A stretch of DNA of 64,000 nt from Campylobacter concisus (lineage in GTDB: Bacteria; Campylobacterota; Campylobacteria; Campylobacterales; Campylobacteraceae). Positions 37,327-46,815 of the stretch are shown here, one piece after another. The stretch spans positions 1,612,001 to 1,676,000 of the forward strand of contig NZ_CP060705.1 of assembly GCF_003048835.2 (NCBI RefSeq), in the 5' to 3' direction. Numbering within the stretch: position 1 is the first letter of the stretch; each line of letters opens with the position of its first letter. The notes under the pieces were generated by a model. It saw only the letters and a list, made by a program, of their open reading frames with translations, had not been told where the DNA came from and made no database searches. A program made the position numbers and the translations under genes.

Positions 37327-37699
37327 GCAAAATAATTCTTGAAAACCGCACCGCTTTTGCCAAAAACATTTCCTTGTTTGATAAACAATTCAAAAAAACA
37401 AAAACTCTAAAAGATGCGGTTGAAATACCGATAAATATATACTTTACGCTGGTAAGATGGGTGTGGGTGCTAGCCTAGTCGTCATGGGCGGCTTCACCGT
37501 AGAGCCAAGCACTGCAAATGTGTTAGATACTGACTATAACAAAATTTCTGGACTTTATGCCTGCGGTAATGTTATGGGCGGACGCTTTTTGGGTGATTAT
37601 CCAGTAGTTTTAGCCGGCACTAGCTACGGAACATGCCTATGCTACGGACGCTTAGCGGGCTATCAGGCTGTGGCAAACGCAAAAGGAGTACAAGCATGA
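37327..37699 (+). pseudogene. Flavocytochrome/fumarate-reductase-like flavoprotein, 3' relic
   Basis: The last 80 codons (from GVGASLVVMGGFTVEPST to GRLAGYQAVANAKGVQA) are the C-terminal FAD-domain end of FccA/urocanate-reductase-like proteins (GLYACGNVMGGRFLGDYPVV). Upstream bits such as ENRTAFAKN and LFDKQFKKTKTLKDAVE are recognisable in another frame with a large deletion between. It cannot be functional. The pentahaem gene overlaps its stop. Confidence 0.65.
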
Positions 37700-38223
37700 G
37701 CAATAGAAAAAAATATACGATAATAGGACTAATAGTAGCCGCTATCGTGGGCTTTATAGCTTTTCATCAGATAGAAGCAGCTAGCCACAAGGCTGAATTT
37801 TGTATCTTGTGTCACAACATGCAACCAGAATACGACTCTTATACAAAAGGAAATTTGCTAGCTAAAAAGCATAAAGATGCAAATGTAACATGCCACGACT
37901 GCCACACTCCAACTATAGGTGAGCAGCTAAATGAGGTCAGGATGTATGCAACTGGCGACTTTGAGACACCAACAAAACAAAGAGGCTTTACTAACGAGCA
38001 GTGCACCAGCTGTCACAAGATAGCTGATATCAGGAAAAAGACCGCACACTACGGCCTATCTAACCCACATGAAGGCACTCACAATAAAGACAATGAGATG
38101 CTTCAGTGTCAGTCATGCCATGCCGTGCATCATCCGCAAAAGCTAAATACTTGTATGTCTTGCCACCCAATAGACTGGAAGGTAGATAGCAGCTGGAAGA
38201 TGTATCCTCCTACTAAAAAATAA
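37696..38223 (+). CDS. NapC/NrfH-type membrane pentahaem cytochrome c
   Basis: 175 aa from an ATG overlapping the flavoprotein stop (ATGA). One N-terminal membrane span (YTIIGLIVAAIVGFIAF) then five haem sites: CILCH, CHDCH, CTSCH, CQSCH and CMSCH. It would pass electrons from menaquinol to the periplasmic flavoprotein. That partner is now a relic, so this gene may be an orphan or serve another reductase. Intact frame. Confidence 0.75.
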   Translation: MSNRKKYTIIGLIVAAIVGFIAFHQIEAASHKAEFCILCHNMQPEYDSYTKGNLLAKKHKDANVTCHDCHTPTIGEQLNEVRMYATGDFETPTKQRGFTNEQCTSCHKIADIRKKTAHYGLSNPHEGTHNKDNEMLQCQSCHAVHHPQKLNTCMSCHPIDWKVDSSWKMYPPTKK

Positions 38224-38229
38224 TCTCTC

Positions 38230-38260
38230 ATCCGCCTCATCTGGGGCGGATAATCTTTTT
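38230..38260 (+). terminator. Rho-independent terminator
   Basis: ATCCGCC (38230-38236) pairs with GGCGGAT (38245-38251), followed by AATCTTTTT. It lies 7 bp after the pentahaem cytochrome stop and marks the end of the chromosomal segment before the second island. Confidence 0.75.
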
Positions 38261-38421
38261 ATCTAAAACTCCTTTAAATACGCAATTTTAACCTCTATCA
38301 TTTTAATATTTTTAACTTTTCTTTCTAAAAAATAAACTTTTTTACGAAAATTTGCATTTCTAGCGCAGATTTTTTCCAAAATTGGTGTAATTACTATAAA
38401 GACATTTTAAAAAGGAAGAAA

Positions 38422-38502
38422 ATGAAAAAATTTTCATTAATAGTAACTAGCACTGCTAGCACGAGAGAAAGTTCAAATGGTGAGGTGATTTACCATGGCT
38501 AA
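38422..38502 (+). CDS. Possible 26-residue leader peptide overlapping the relaxase start
   Basis: ATG after AAAAAGGAAGAA opens MKKFSLIVTSTASTRESSNG... and stops 8 bases inside the relaxase-like gene. The good RBS and overlap suggest translational coupling. It could also be the remnant of a longer N-terminus. Uncertain. Confidence 0.3.
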   Translation: MKKFSLIVTSTASTRESSNGEVIYHG

Positions 38503-39915
38503 TGCATATATAGTAAATGATCACAGCCTAGTCATAAATGTGAGGTCAGGTTTTTTAACATATGGTAGAGCCATAGGTAGATTTGCACATGCGTGCCGTG
38601 AGAAAAATCAGACTGAGCATATAAAGTATCTCAACAAAACCCCAGCCACTATTAATCGCTACAAGCTCCTAAGCGAGTTTAATGGCAATGGCAATATGAG
38701 AGATGCTAACGGCAAAGATGATGAGCTGCATAATATGGCTTTTGTAAAGAATTTACTTAAAGGCTTTCAGGATAGCTTTAAAGAAGACTATGGCAAGCAA
38801 TCCTACACACAAAAACGACAAGGTAAAGATATAGTTATACGTAGAGCTTGGCGCAAAGATATGGCTAGTTTTTGTGAAGTCATCATCACATTTGGTACAG
38901 ACAGAGAGAAGGAGCCAAAAGAAGGGCTAAACGACGAAGAGTCAAAATTTATAAATGAAAACATACATATGGATAGAGTAATGAGATTTGTAAACGCATA
39001 CTGCGCGAAGTATGGCTCAAAGTGTCTGCTTGTGGCTGAACATAATGACGAAAAGACCAAACACTATCACATCATCTTTACAAACTACAACTTTGAAAAG
39101 CATGCAAATTTGAGATTTAGCGGCAGGTCAAAAACAGCAAAATTTGGTAAAGATCTACAAGATATGGGAGCCGAGGCATTTGAAGGTCAGGTGCTTCGTG
39201 GTAAGTCAAGTAAAAATAGACATAAGAATTTAACCCAAATGCACCAAACAGCAATTGAATATAATAGCGAGAAAGAGTTAAAGGGCAAGATTAGAGAGCA
39301 GGTAATTAGTATGGCAAAAAATATATAAAGCCAAAATACAAGTTTTTAAGAGAAGAGATCAACTATTTTAAAATGGAAGCTAGTAGCGAAAAAGCATTTT
39401 TAGCAGAATTTACAAATTCTGTTTTTGAACAGCTGCAAGAGAATATAACCATCACATCTGATGAGCAGCTAAAAGAAAAGGTAGAGCTTCTTGCTGAGCA
39501 AGTAACAGAACAAAACAAGATCATAGAGGAAGATAGAGAGAAAAGCTTAGAAGTCTTAAAAGAAAAAGAACAGCTAGAAAAAGAGCTAAATGATTTAAAA
39601 GAAACCCAAGCTGAGCAAGAAAAAGAGATAACACATCTTAAAAATAGAGTAAAAGCACATACCAATCAGCAAATAAAGATAGATGAACAAAGTGCATTGA
39701 TAAAGAGCAAGGATAAAGAAAATCAATCTCTAACACGTAAAACCGAAAGTTTGCAAAAAGAAAATATCAGGCTAAGAGACTTTAATGACAAAAGCTTAGG
39801 TCTTTTGCTAGAAATAACAAGCACCAATCCTGAGCTAAAAGAGATGATAGTAAATGATATGCCAGAGCTAAGGAGTAAATTTACGAAAGATGATGCTTTG
39901 ATGGAGATGTGGTAG
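38495..39915 (+). pseudogene. MOBV/Mob-Pre-like relaxase, split by an A-tract frameshift
   Basis: The first part (277 codons) contains VAEHNDEKTKHYHIIFTNY, the His-x-Asp-Glu...His-x-His metal-binding motif of Mob/Pre relaxases, and ends MAKNI. The second part (180 aa from 39373) is a coiled coil (LKEKEQLEKELNDLKETQ), the usual C-terminal half. A one-base loss in the A-run at 39316-39321 explains the split: restoring one A joins MAK to KYIKPKYKFLREEINYFKME and gives about 473 aa. It may be a pseudogene, a slipping tract or a sequencing error. Confidence 0.6.
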
Positions 39916-39968
39916 CTAGCATCCTTTAAATTTTACAATGCGTAATCTATAAATTTAAGCCACCAAAG

Positions 39969-40018
39969 TAAGCTAGCCGTGTAAATTTTACTTAATAAAT
40001 TTACACGGCTAGCTTACA
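39969..40018. repeat. Perfect 21-bp inverted repeat
   Basis: The arm at 39969-39989 (begins GTAAGCTAGCCGTG) is exactly complementary to 39998-40018, with an 8-nt loop TACTTAAT. There is no T-run, so it is not an ordinary terminator. It lies 54 bp after the relaxase-like gene and could be a transfer or replication signal, or a bidirectional transcription end. Confidence 0.7.
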
Positions 40019-40029
40019 AACTTGCGGTA

Positions 40030-40245
40030 TATCCTACGCAACACTCCTATATCTCATATAGACATACTCGTAAATTTTCTCTCTGCACGCCGAGATACTC
40101 ATATTATCATAGCACTCAGGTAACTCTCCCCAGAGCGTATCGCAAAAAGATAAGACCAAGCACCGGCATGCAGTATTGATGAGATATGAGGTTTGAGACT
40201 GAGCGCAAAAGATCCGCCGACTCTCAAAGGTCGCTCTCTAGCATT
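40030..40245 (-). pseudogene. Type I restriction-modification remnant (hsdM/hsdR)
   Basis: Minus-strand translation gives ESADLLRSVSNLISHQY and MPVLGLIFLRYA, which resemble the N-terminal helical domain of HsdM. It then passes in another frame to ELPECYDNMSISACREKIYE, which recalls the C-terminus of HsdR. The two are joined by a deletion and the frames are broken. Identification rests on short blocks only. Confidence 0.4.
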
Positions 40246-40484
40246 TGTAAATTTAGCCATTTATATTTTGTTTGTTTTTAGCATTTTATGGATAGGGATT
40301 GTTGTTTTAAAAGTAAGAAATTTTATGAGTGAAATTTTGAGAGAGGTTTTTGCATATCTTAAAGTAGTATTTATCTTAAATAAAACTTAGACATTTTATC
40401 GACAAAGGTCATCTTTAAGGATAAAGTTTTGTTTAGGTTGTATCTTTGTAAATAAAAATTTTGCCCGTCCGACTAAGACCTTAC

Positions 40485-40507
40485 AGCAAGCTCAGGTTGA
40501 GCTTGCT
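40485..40507. repeat. Hairpin 1 of the structured region
   Basis: AGCAAGCTCA (40485-40494) and TGAGCTTGCT (40498-40507) form a perfect 10-bp stem with a GGT loop; CTTAC and GTAAG outside can extend it past a bulge. It is the first of three adjacent structures before the ParE gene. Confidence 0.65.
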
Positions 40508-40517
40508 AAGTAAGTTT

Positions 40518-40548
40518 ATTTATCAACATACTAAAAATGTTGATAAAT
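40518..40548. repeat. Hairpin 2 of the structured region
   Basis: ATTTATCAACAT (40518-40529) and ATGTTGATAAAT (40537-40548) form a perfect 12-bp stem with a 7-nt loop. It lies 11 bp from hairpin 1 and 48 bp before the iterons. Confidence 0.65.
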
Positions 40549-40595
40549 ATGCTAGAAACTGACATTAAATTTTCTTGAATTATAACAGATAAATT

Positions 40596-40751
40596 CATAA
40601 TGTAACATACTGCATGTGATGTAATGTGCAGTACATGATGTCACGTCAAGTATGTGATGTAACATGCAGCACATGATGTAATGTATAAATGTATAGTACA
40701 TGATGTAACATGCAGTAGGTGACGTCATGTATAGCATGTGATGTTATGTAT
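40596..40751. repeat. Array of 19-bp iterons
   Basis: Seven to eight imperfect direct repeats, mostly 19 bp, with consensus close to CATGATGTAACATGCAGTA. Units: 40596-40612, 40613-40633, 40634-40652, 40653-40671, 40672-40698 (longer), 40699-40717, 40718-40736 and 40737-40751. Units are contiguous without unique spacers. Such arrays bind a replication initiator, partition or recombination protein. No initiator gene is recognised nearby. Confidence 0.65.
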
Positions 40752-40821
40752 ATTTTCGCAGATGAGAGAGTATTAGGATGGGTGGATATTTCTCTAGAAA
40801 GATATTATTAAAGTTATATGT

Positions 40822-41124
40822 CTAAAAAGCGCTTGGCGTATATCTAACAGTAATGATTATAACGGCCTTATCTTTTTCATTGACCCTATAAATCACTGTA
40901 TAGTTTTTAACAAATAGCTGTCTATAGCCCATATTGGCATATCTGCCAACTTTTCTAATAGCACCACGATTTGGCATCTCATCTAGGCTAAGAATAGCGT
41001 TTTTGATAGCCTCTAGCGTAGAGTTTGCAGCACCTGACGAGAGCAAAGATAGTGCGATATATTTATATATTGCTTCAAGCTCTTCATAAGCTTGTGGTGA
41101 GACAAGGATTTTATACTTACTCAA
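40822..41124 (-). CDS. parE: ParE/RelE-family toxin
   Basis: 100 aa: KILVSPQAYEELEAIYKYI, MPNRGAIRKVGRYANMGYR and VIYRVNEKDKAVIIITVRY, the ParE fold. ParE inhibits gyrase, RelE cleaves mRNA; this sequence looks more ParE-like. It overlaps its antitoxin by 8 bp. It should select for retention of the island. Confidence 0.8.
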   Translation of the reverse strand: MSKYKILVSPQAYEELEAIYKYIALSLLSSGAANSTLEAIKNAILSLDEMPNRGAIRKVGRYANMGYRQLFVKNYTVIYRVNEKDKAVIIITVRYTPSAF

Positions 41125-41380
41125 GATACTTATCTTTTAAACTAGCAAAAACATCTTTTGCTTCTAGCATCTTTGTATCTGCTGTTATCTTGGCTTCAGA
41201 TGATGCGATGGCGCTATCGATATCGGCTGTGGCTACTAGCTTATCGTATGTCTTTATGCTCATCACAACCAAGTCTCCATAGCCATTTTTAGTTACAAAT
41301 ATTGGTTCATCCTTGCTATTACATAGCTGTGAAATTTCATTTGTGTTTCTAAGCTCTTTTATAGGTACTATTTGAGGCAT
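41117..41380 (-). CDS. Phd/YefM-type antitoxin
   Basis: 87 aa. N-terminal IVPIKELRNTNEISQLC and PIFVTKNGYGDLVVMSIKTYD are typical of Phd/YefM antitoxins; a Lys/Glu-rich tail binds the toxin. It precedes the toxin in one operon. RBS AAAGGAAAT. Confidence 0.8.
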   Translation of the reverse strand: MPQIVPIKELRNTNEISQLCNSKDEPIFVTKNGYGDLVVMSIKTYDKLVATADIDSAIASSEAKITADTKMLEAKDVFASLKDKYLE

Positions 41381-41582
41381 ATGCTATTTCCTTTTAATAA
41401 TATGACATGATTATAGCATAATTGTGTTAGTAATTTAGATTGCTTTATCTAACTAACTTGGCAAACTAAAAAATATAAGCCCAAGTATCAAACATTTCCT
41501 ACCTTCCTTTATCCCATAATAAATTAATAATATTATAAATACAATCACAATAAAATATCAAAAACAGTAGTGGTGGCTTAAT

Positions 41583-44500
41583 ATGCAAAACAACGAAATA
41601 AAAATAACCTACTCTTGCGAAGAGACATTAAAAAAGATAAAAGAGTATATGGCTGATGCAAAATGTGTAACTCTTTATACGTCTAGTTTGAATTCACTCA
41701 CATCGTACTCTAACGGCATAGCTAATGAGATCATATCTAATCTAATATTTTCTAAGAAGAGAGATAAAAAAGATGTATCGATCGTATCTGACTTTTATAT
41801 AGATAAAGAGAGCTTTACTGATAGCAAGCTAAATAGAATAAGAGAATTTGAATATAGAGATATACCAGTAAAGATTGTCCATAAAAAGAGTGCAGTTGAC
41901 AAGTTTTTTGCAAATTTAAAAGAGAAGATAAGCCCCATAAAAAGCAAAGCAAGATATGAAGCTGAACTTGAAGCTGCTCAGGATGAGCACGAGAGAAATT
42001 TGCTAAAAAACATGGGTGAAACAAAGACAGAAGCTATAAGTTTTTATGATATGTTTGAGGTCATAGTATCCAACTATGATGACACCAAAGATATCGTAAA
42101 AGAGTGCCTAAATACCTTAAAAAATGATCTACTAAGCGATGCTAGCTCTTTGATATCTAGCGAGGGACTAGATGGAGCTAAATTTGAAAAAAGCATTGAA
42201 GAGTGTTTTAGAGAGTTAGATAAGAATTTAAGCGAGCTAAATAAAGAAAGCGGAGAGTTTTTACTCAAACAAATATTTCTTTTTATACTAAGCATAGTTG
42301 ATCTAAGTGACCCAAAGGCTGCGCTTAAAAAGGCAAACGGATGCTTTTTATTCTATGAGCTTAGTAAATTAACCTACAAGATGGTTGAGCATCAAAGTAA
42401 TAGATCTCTTTATGGCGTAACCTTGCCTATCCTTAGCTTTTTCACATCTAGATTTGCTTCTATTATAAATACCCTAAATATAAACTCAAGTTGCAATGTA
42501 TTAGTATTTAAGCAAGATAAATCTTCTAACTCTGGCTTTTTTATAGACTTTACCCACCTAAATTTAGACTATATCTACTTTAGAGACGATAATAACCTAA
42601 ATGAGGTTAATTGCAATGCAGATGAGGGATATAGTGTATTTGGTCATTTAGATGATCTATCGGTGTTTGATCATACTAAGGATATTTGCTCTTATGATAT
42701 AGTAAATAAAAACTTAGGCTTTGGCTCTAGTGATGATACGCTCTTTAAAAGACTAAAGGATCAAATAAAAGGACTAAATGCAAATTTAAATTTTATCTGT
42801 GCTTCAAATTTCAACTCTATAAAACTAGCCAATCTAATAGCGAACAAGTCCGATAAAAATGGCACATCTGCAAACGATGAGATGAACAGCAAAGATTTTT
42901 CAAATTTAAATAAAAACTATGTTGTGCTATCAAACTCACCTTTTAGATCAAGTGCAGGGCTAAGAGAAGAAGTAATAAGTAAATGCCTAGATCAAGTGAT
43001 AGAAGACGAGCTAAATAGACCCAACAAATCCAACCTAGTAAAACAAAAATTCACCGATATAAAGACCCTAAGTCCTATTAAGGACTACAGCCAGTACAGC
43101 ATAAACATCAATAAGGAAAACAATAAATCAACTCTTGTTTTAAATTTATCCCCATTTGCAAGGATAGATAAAAAATATATAGACAACATAGAGCAAAAGA
43201 GAGAAGAATTTAAAGAGATCGCCTATCAAGATGACACTAACTATCTTGATAATTACACCAAATACGAAGAGTTATTTAAGACAAATTTCTCTCATGTAAA
43301 TGCTTATGCTAAGCAGCCAAATGATATGGAGAAGATCAAAAAAAGTGAAGAAGAGTATATGAAAAAGGTAACTCTCTCTTTTAAAGCAGTATTTGATAAG
43401 GTAAATGAAAACACTTTAAACAGAAGAGAGACTGAAGCATATAACAATAGTAGTATCTCAAGCCAAATCATAGATGATATAAAAAATGGCTCATCAACCG
43501 CAGATGAGTACTACCCACAAATGCAACGTATAATACAAACCCTCCCAAAACGCTACTCTTTCATAGAGGCACTATCTCTTGGCGTAGCTTACTTTATAAT
43601 AACTAAAAGCTATTCAAAAAAAATGATAAAGAAAAGCATTAAAGATGGTGATGAACATATAGTAATAGAAGATGATGAAATAAAAGCCCTACACTCAAAC
43701 TCTATAATAAGAATTTTTGATAGAGATGTAAAGCTATTTTTTTATAAAGACTCAGTAAAAAGTAGTGGTCTAAAAAGTGGCGAGTATCTATGTATAGAAG
43801 AAATTTCTAAATATATGGATGGAGTAAATAACAAGGATGTAGTTAGCGTTGAAGAGCTTTTAGCAGAAAATGAAGTTGGTAAAAACGCAGATATCAAAGA
43901 TCCTTTGCAAAAAGATCTGATGAAACTTCTTATAGAGCAATCTGATAAGATAGATGAGAACTATAAAAAAGATGAAGCTACTATAAAAGAGGCTATCGCC
44001 GCTAAGAATAAAAACACTCTAAAAGAGGCTATAAATTTAAAAGATATAGCATATAGCAATGATAGAGATATAAATAAAGAGGTAACCTCATTACTAGTAA
44101 AAACTACTATAGAAGAGGTATTTCCACTAGCAAAATTTGTTGGTGAAGATGGCATATCTAAGATATATGAATCACTTGGCTCTTATATATTTAATAAAGA
44201 CGCAAAGGCACTAAGAGAAACATTTCTTGATGAGCTTGGGGTATTAAATTTAGTAAAAAGTCTACTTGGTGCAAGAAAGACTAAAGAGATAGATAGATAT
44301 ATCTTGCTAATAACAAGTCTAAAAACTACAAGCGTAGTTTTACAACATTCAAAGCTTAATCTAATCATTCAAGCTTCAAATGCTTTTAGGCTTCATATGG
44401 CGATGGAGTATTATAAACTAAGTATAACTTATACAGAGATCACAACATATACCTTTATGAGATATACTCATAGGTTTAGCTATACAGATTTTCAAGAGAT

Positions 44501-45377
44501 AAAGAGACTAATAAAAGATTATGCGGGATCACTAGGTAAGAGCATAGGTGCTTCTATGGTTAGTGGCGCATTAGAACTTTGGAAAACATCCTATGAAAAA
44601 CTAGAAGAGAACTACAACGAGATAATGCACACAAGATACACATATAAATTTAATGAAGCTTACGCACTAAATAATATCTCATATAAACCTATGTCTATAA
44701 AAGAAGCTTATGATAAAAATAGTACAAATAGCTATTGTTACTATCCAGTAATGATCTATCAAAACTATATAAGCCTAAATTTAAATAGACTATTTCTAGG
44801 AGCCAATATAAGTAGTGGAGGACTAGACTATAACTCTTTTATATACTACGATATAGACCATAAGAAAAACAAACTATCTTTTAACCTAGCCTCTAAACTA
44901 GCACTAAATAACCTTAGTGCCTATCTATGCTTAGATGAGCTAAGAGGAGCTGGTAATGAGATAGATGCAAACTACTTTAAATATGCTAGAAGTAGATACA
45001 CTGAATCTGATGTAGAGATAAGGGAGCTAAATTTAGATGTTAAAGAGGAGAAAGAGGTGTATGACGCTTATAGAAAAGGTAATAGTCAAGATAGGGGTGG
45101 TTTGTCTTATGCCATAGATGCCTATCAAGAGGCTGCAAATATTATATATAAGCTTAGACTAGGAATTTTTAACACAAACTATGACAATACTCATCGTAAC
45201 CTCTCAAGAGATCTAGTAGAAGCTCTTGATACTATTGGCAGCAATAACATAAAGGGTATATATGTGGGGTGTAGATTTCCTAAAAACAAATCTAGAGGCA
45301 AAAAAGATATGTCTCCTCGCCTAGTAGGTCGTCTAGCCACTACCATAGTTATGGAAGATGGTCTATATATAGGATAA
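41583..45377 (+). CDS. 1264-aa protein of unknown function, island cargo
   Basis: A single long intact frame, AT-rich, no signal peptide and no clear membrane spans. The first 100 residues (TYSCEETLKKIKEYMADAKC, then LYTSSLNSLTSY and RDIPVKIVHKKS) have alternating strand/helix character a little like a PLD- or nuclease-type fold, but no catalytic motif is convincing. Central regions are charged and helical; the C-terminal third is rich in Tyr and Asn (YKLSITYTEITTYTFMRYTH). The following gene starts 3 bp after its stop, so the two form one operon. I do not recognise the family. Confidence 0.6.
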   Translation: MQNNEIKITYSCEETLKKIKEYMADAKCVTLYTSSLNSLTSYSNGIANEIISNLIFSKKRDKKDVSIVSDFYIDKESFTDSKLNRIREFEYRDIPVKIVHKKSAVDKFFANLKEKISPIKSKARYEAELEAAQDEHERNLLKNMGETKTEAISFYDMFEVIVSNYDDTKDIVKECLNTLKNDLLSDASSLISSEGLDGAKFEKSIEECFRELDKNLSELNKESGEFLLKQIFLFILSIVDLSDPKAALKKANGCFLFYELSKLTYKMVEHQSNRSLYGVTLPILSFFTSRFASIINTLNINSSCNVLVFKQDKSSNSGFFIDFTHLNLDYIYFRDDNNLNEVNCNADEGYSVFGHLDDLSVFDHTKDICSYDIVNKNLGFGSSDDTLFKRLKDQIKGLNANLNFICASNFNSIKLANLIANKSDKNGTSANDEMNSKDFSNLNKNYVVLSNSPFRSSAGLREEVISKCLDQVIEDELNRPNKSNLVKQKFTDIKTLSPIKDYSQYSININKENNKSTLVLNLSPFARIDKKYIDNIEQKREEFKEIAYQDDTNYLDNYTKYEELFKTNFSHVNAYAKQPNDMEKIKKSEEEYMKKVTLSFKAVFDKVNENTLNRRETEAYNNSSISSQIIDDIKNGSSTADEYYPQMQRIIQTLPKRYSFIEALSLGVAYFIITKSYSKKMIKKSIKDGDEHIVIEDDEIKALHSNSIIRIFDRDVKLFFYKDSVKSSGLKSGEYLCIEEISKYMDGVNNKDVVSVEELLAENEVGKNADIKDPLQKDLMKLLIEQSDKIDENYKKDEATIKEAIAAKNKNTLKEAINLKDIAYSNDRDINKEVTSLLVKTTIEEVFPLAKFVGEDGISKIYESLGSYIFNKDAKALRETFLDELGVLNLVKSLLGARKTKEIDRYILLITSLKTTSVVLQHSKLNLIIQASNAFRLHMAMEYYKLSITYTEITTYTFMRYTHRFSYTDFQEIKRLIKDYAGSLGKSIGASMVSGALELWKTSYEKLEENYNEIMHTRYTYKFNEAYALNNISYKPMSIKEAYDKNSTNSYCYYPVMIYQNYISLNLNRLFLGANISSGGLDYNSFIYYDIDHKKNKLSFNLASKLALNNLSAYLCLDELRGAGNEIDANYFKYARSRYTESDVEIRELNLDVKEEKEVYDAYRKGNSQDRGGLSYAIDAYQEAANIIYKLRLGIFNTNYDNTHRNLSRDLVEALDTIGSNNIKGIYVGCRFPKNKSRGKKDMSPRLVGRLATTIVMEDGLYIG

Positions 45378-45380
45378 TCA

Positions 45381-46748
45381 ATGAAGAAGATAATATTTAT
45401 CATCATAGCTCTTTTAGCAGTCGCAGTAGTAGTGGTAATAAGCAAAGGAAAATTACAAGATAAAGGAAATTTAATGGATAATAGTAATACATATACGGTT
45501 ATAGCCCACAATGGCAGAGAGGTAAAATTTGATAAAAAGACAAATTTGATTGTTTCAGAAAATGAGATAAAAGGCCAAACACATAATGACTTATTATCTA
45601 AGCTAGTTCTAGATTCCCGCTCCATCCTAGACTCATCCCCATATAAGAACTATAAACCCTTATACTATAACCCTAAACCAAATTCTCTAGGTCAAACAGA
45701 CTATTTAGCATTTAAACCATGGCTAGACATTAGCTATAAATCAAGCTCAAATAAACTATCTCCTTGGACTAAATCAGAAAAAGCCTACTATGAAAGCCTA
45801 AAAGATAAAAGAGATAGATATATCTATCTAGTAAAAAGAAGCAATCTAAAATGCACTATGATAGATATCCCAGATGATGCCATAGGTAGAGTGGATAGTA
45901 ATGGCAAACTAACAAAGCCAGAGTATGCTGAAATTTATGATGAAGTAAATGCTCACAAAGGTACATTAAAATCAGAATTATTTGCAGCAGAGTGGAATAT
46001 ATGTGCAGGAGTATTAGGAGATATAGGAGGATTTGTAGGAGGTGTTGGATTAGGTTATGCAGGATTTAAAGCAAGGGCATATCAATCAATGTTTTTATCA
46101 GCTCAGCTTGGTCAAGACGGAGCCCTAGAGGCATTAGCTGATTTATTTGAATACTCTACCTATCTAGTAGGCTTAAATAAAAATTTACAAATAGCTGAAG
46201 AGTTTAGAAAACTAGCTAAAAATCCTCCACTAGATGAATATGGAATGATGCCTTATCTTGATGAGATAGTAGGAAGCTACTTCGTGATGGATTTTAATAG
46301 AGGTGGGGTAGCGGCAATGCCAGATAACTCTTTATATAAAGACCTAAGAGAGCTTGTAGAGGATGAAGGAAAGCTACTAGACCCTAGAGATATAGATGCA
46401 AACGAGACTACGAGGGAGGAATTTTTTTCTTATGTAAAAAAAGAATTAACAAATTTTCAAGATAAATATGAAATTCCTGGATTTCCGCAAGAAATGGAAG
46501 AGAGAGATATTTCTCTTTTTATTGACTCAACCCTCCTAGAAGCAAAAATAATGTCCCTAACCCCACCAGAGGGATATCCTAATGCTCCATACTACAATAC
46601 ACCAGAAGAGCTAACAAGACTATATGAGGCTGGTAAATTAGATAAAAAGCTAAATCCTCTAACACCAGTGATGTATAGAGATAGCTTCCCTGAAGATCTT
46701 AGGCAAAAGATATTATCTTACGCTAAAGAGCATAATATAAAGGATTAG
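45381..46748 (+). CDS. 455-aa membrane-anchored protein of unknown function, partner of the preceding gene
   Basis: N-terminal membrane anchor (KKIIFIIIALLAVAVVVVIS), then a large soluble domain. Near residues 205-235 is a glycine-zipper-like helix GVLGDIGGFVGGVGLGYAGF, which often inserts into or spans membranes. The rest is charged, with Pro-rich segments (LTPPEGYPNAPYYNTPEE). Start 3 bp after the 1264-aa gene. No family recognised; a membrane-acting partner is inferred. Confidence 0.6.
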   Translation: MKKIIFIIIALLAVAVVVVISKGKLQDKGNLMDNSNTYTVIAHNGREVKFDKKTNLIVSENEIKGQTHNDLLSKLVLDSRSILDSSPYKNYKPLYYNPKPNSLGQTDYLAFKPWLDISYKSSSNKLSPWTKSEKAYYESLKDKRDRYIYLVKRSNLKCTMIDIPDDAIGRVDSNGKLTKPEYAEIYDEVNAHKGTLKSELFAAEWNICAGVLGDIGGFVGGVGLGYAGFKARAYQSMFLSAQLGQDGALEALADLFEYSTYLVGLNKNLQIAEEFRKLAKNPPLDEYGMMPYLDEIVGSYFVMDFNRGGVAAMPDNSLYKDLRELVEDEGKLLDPRDIDANETTREEFFSYVKKELTNFQDKYEIPGFPQEMEERDISLFIDSTLLEAKIMSLTPPEGYPNAPYYNTPEELTRLYEAGKLDKKLNPLTPVMYRDSFPEDLRQKILSYAKEHNIKD

Positions 46749-46815
46749 CGATTTAACATCAAGCAAGTAGATTATGGTTTATAGAAGGAAGCATACATTC
46801 ATATAAACCATATGT

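Noticed and set aside
40193-40390. Plus-strand 65-aa frame with a membrane segment
   Set aside because: No RBS, and its first half is antisense to the type I RM remnant. A real small gene cannot be excluded but is unsupported.
40596-40751. CRISPR array
   Set aside because: The repeats are contiguous, short and variable with no unique spacers, and no cas genes are near.
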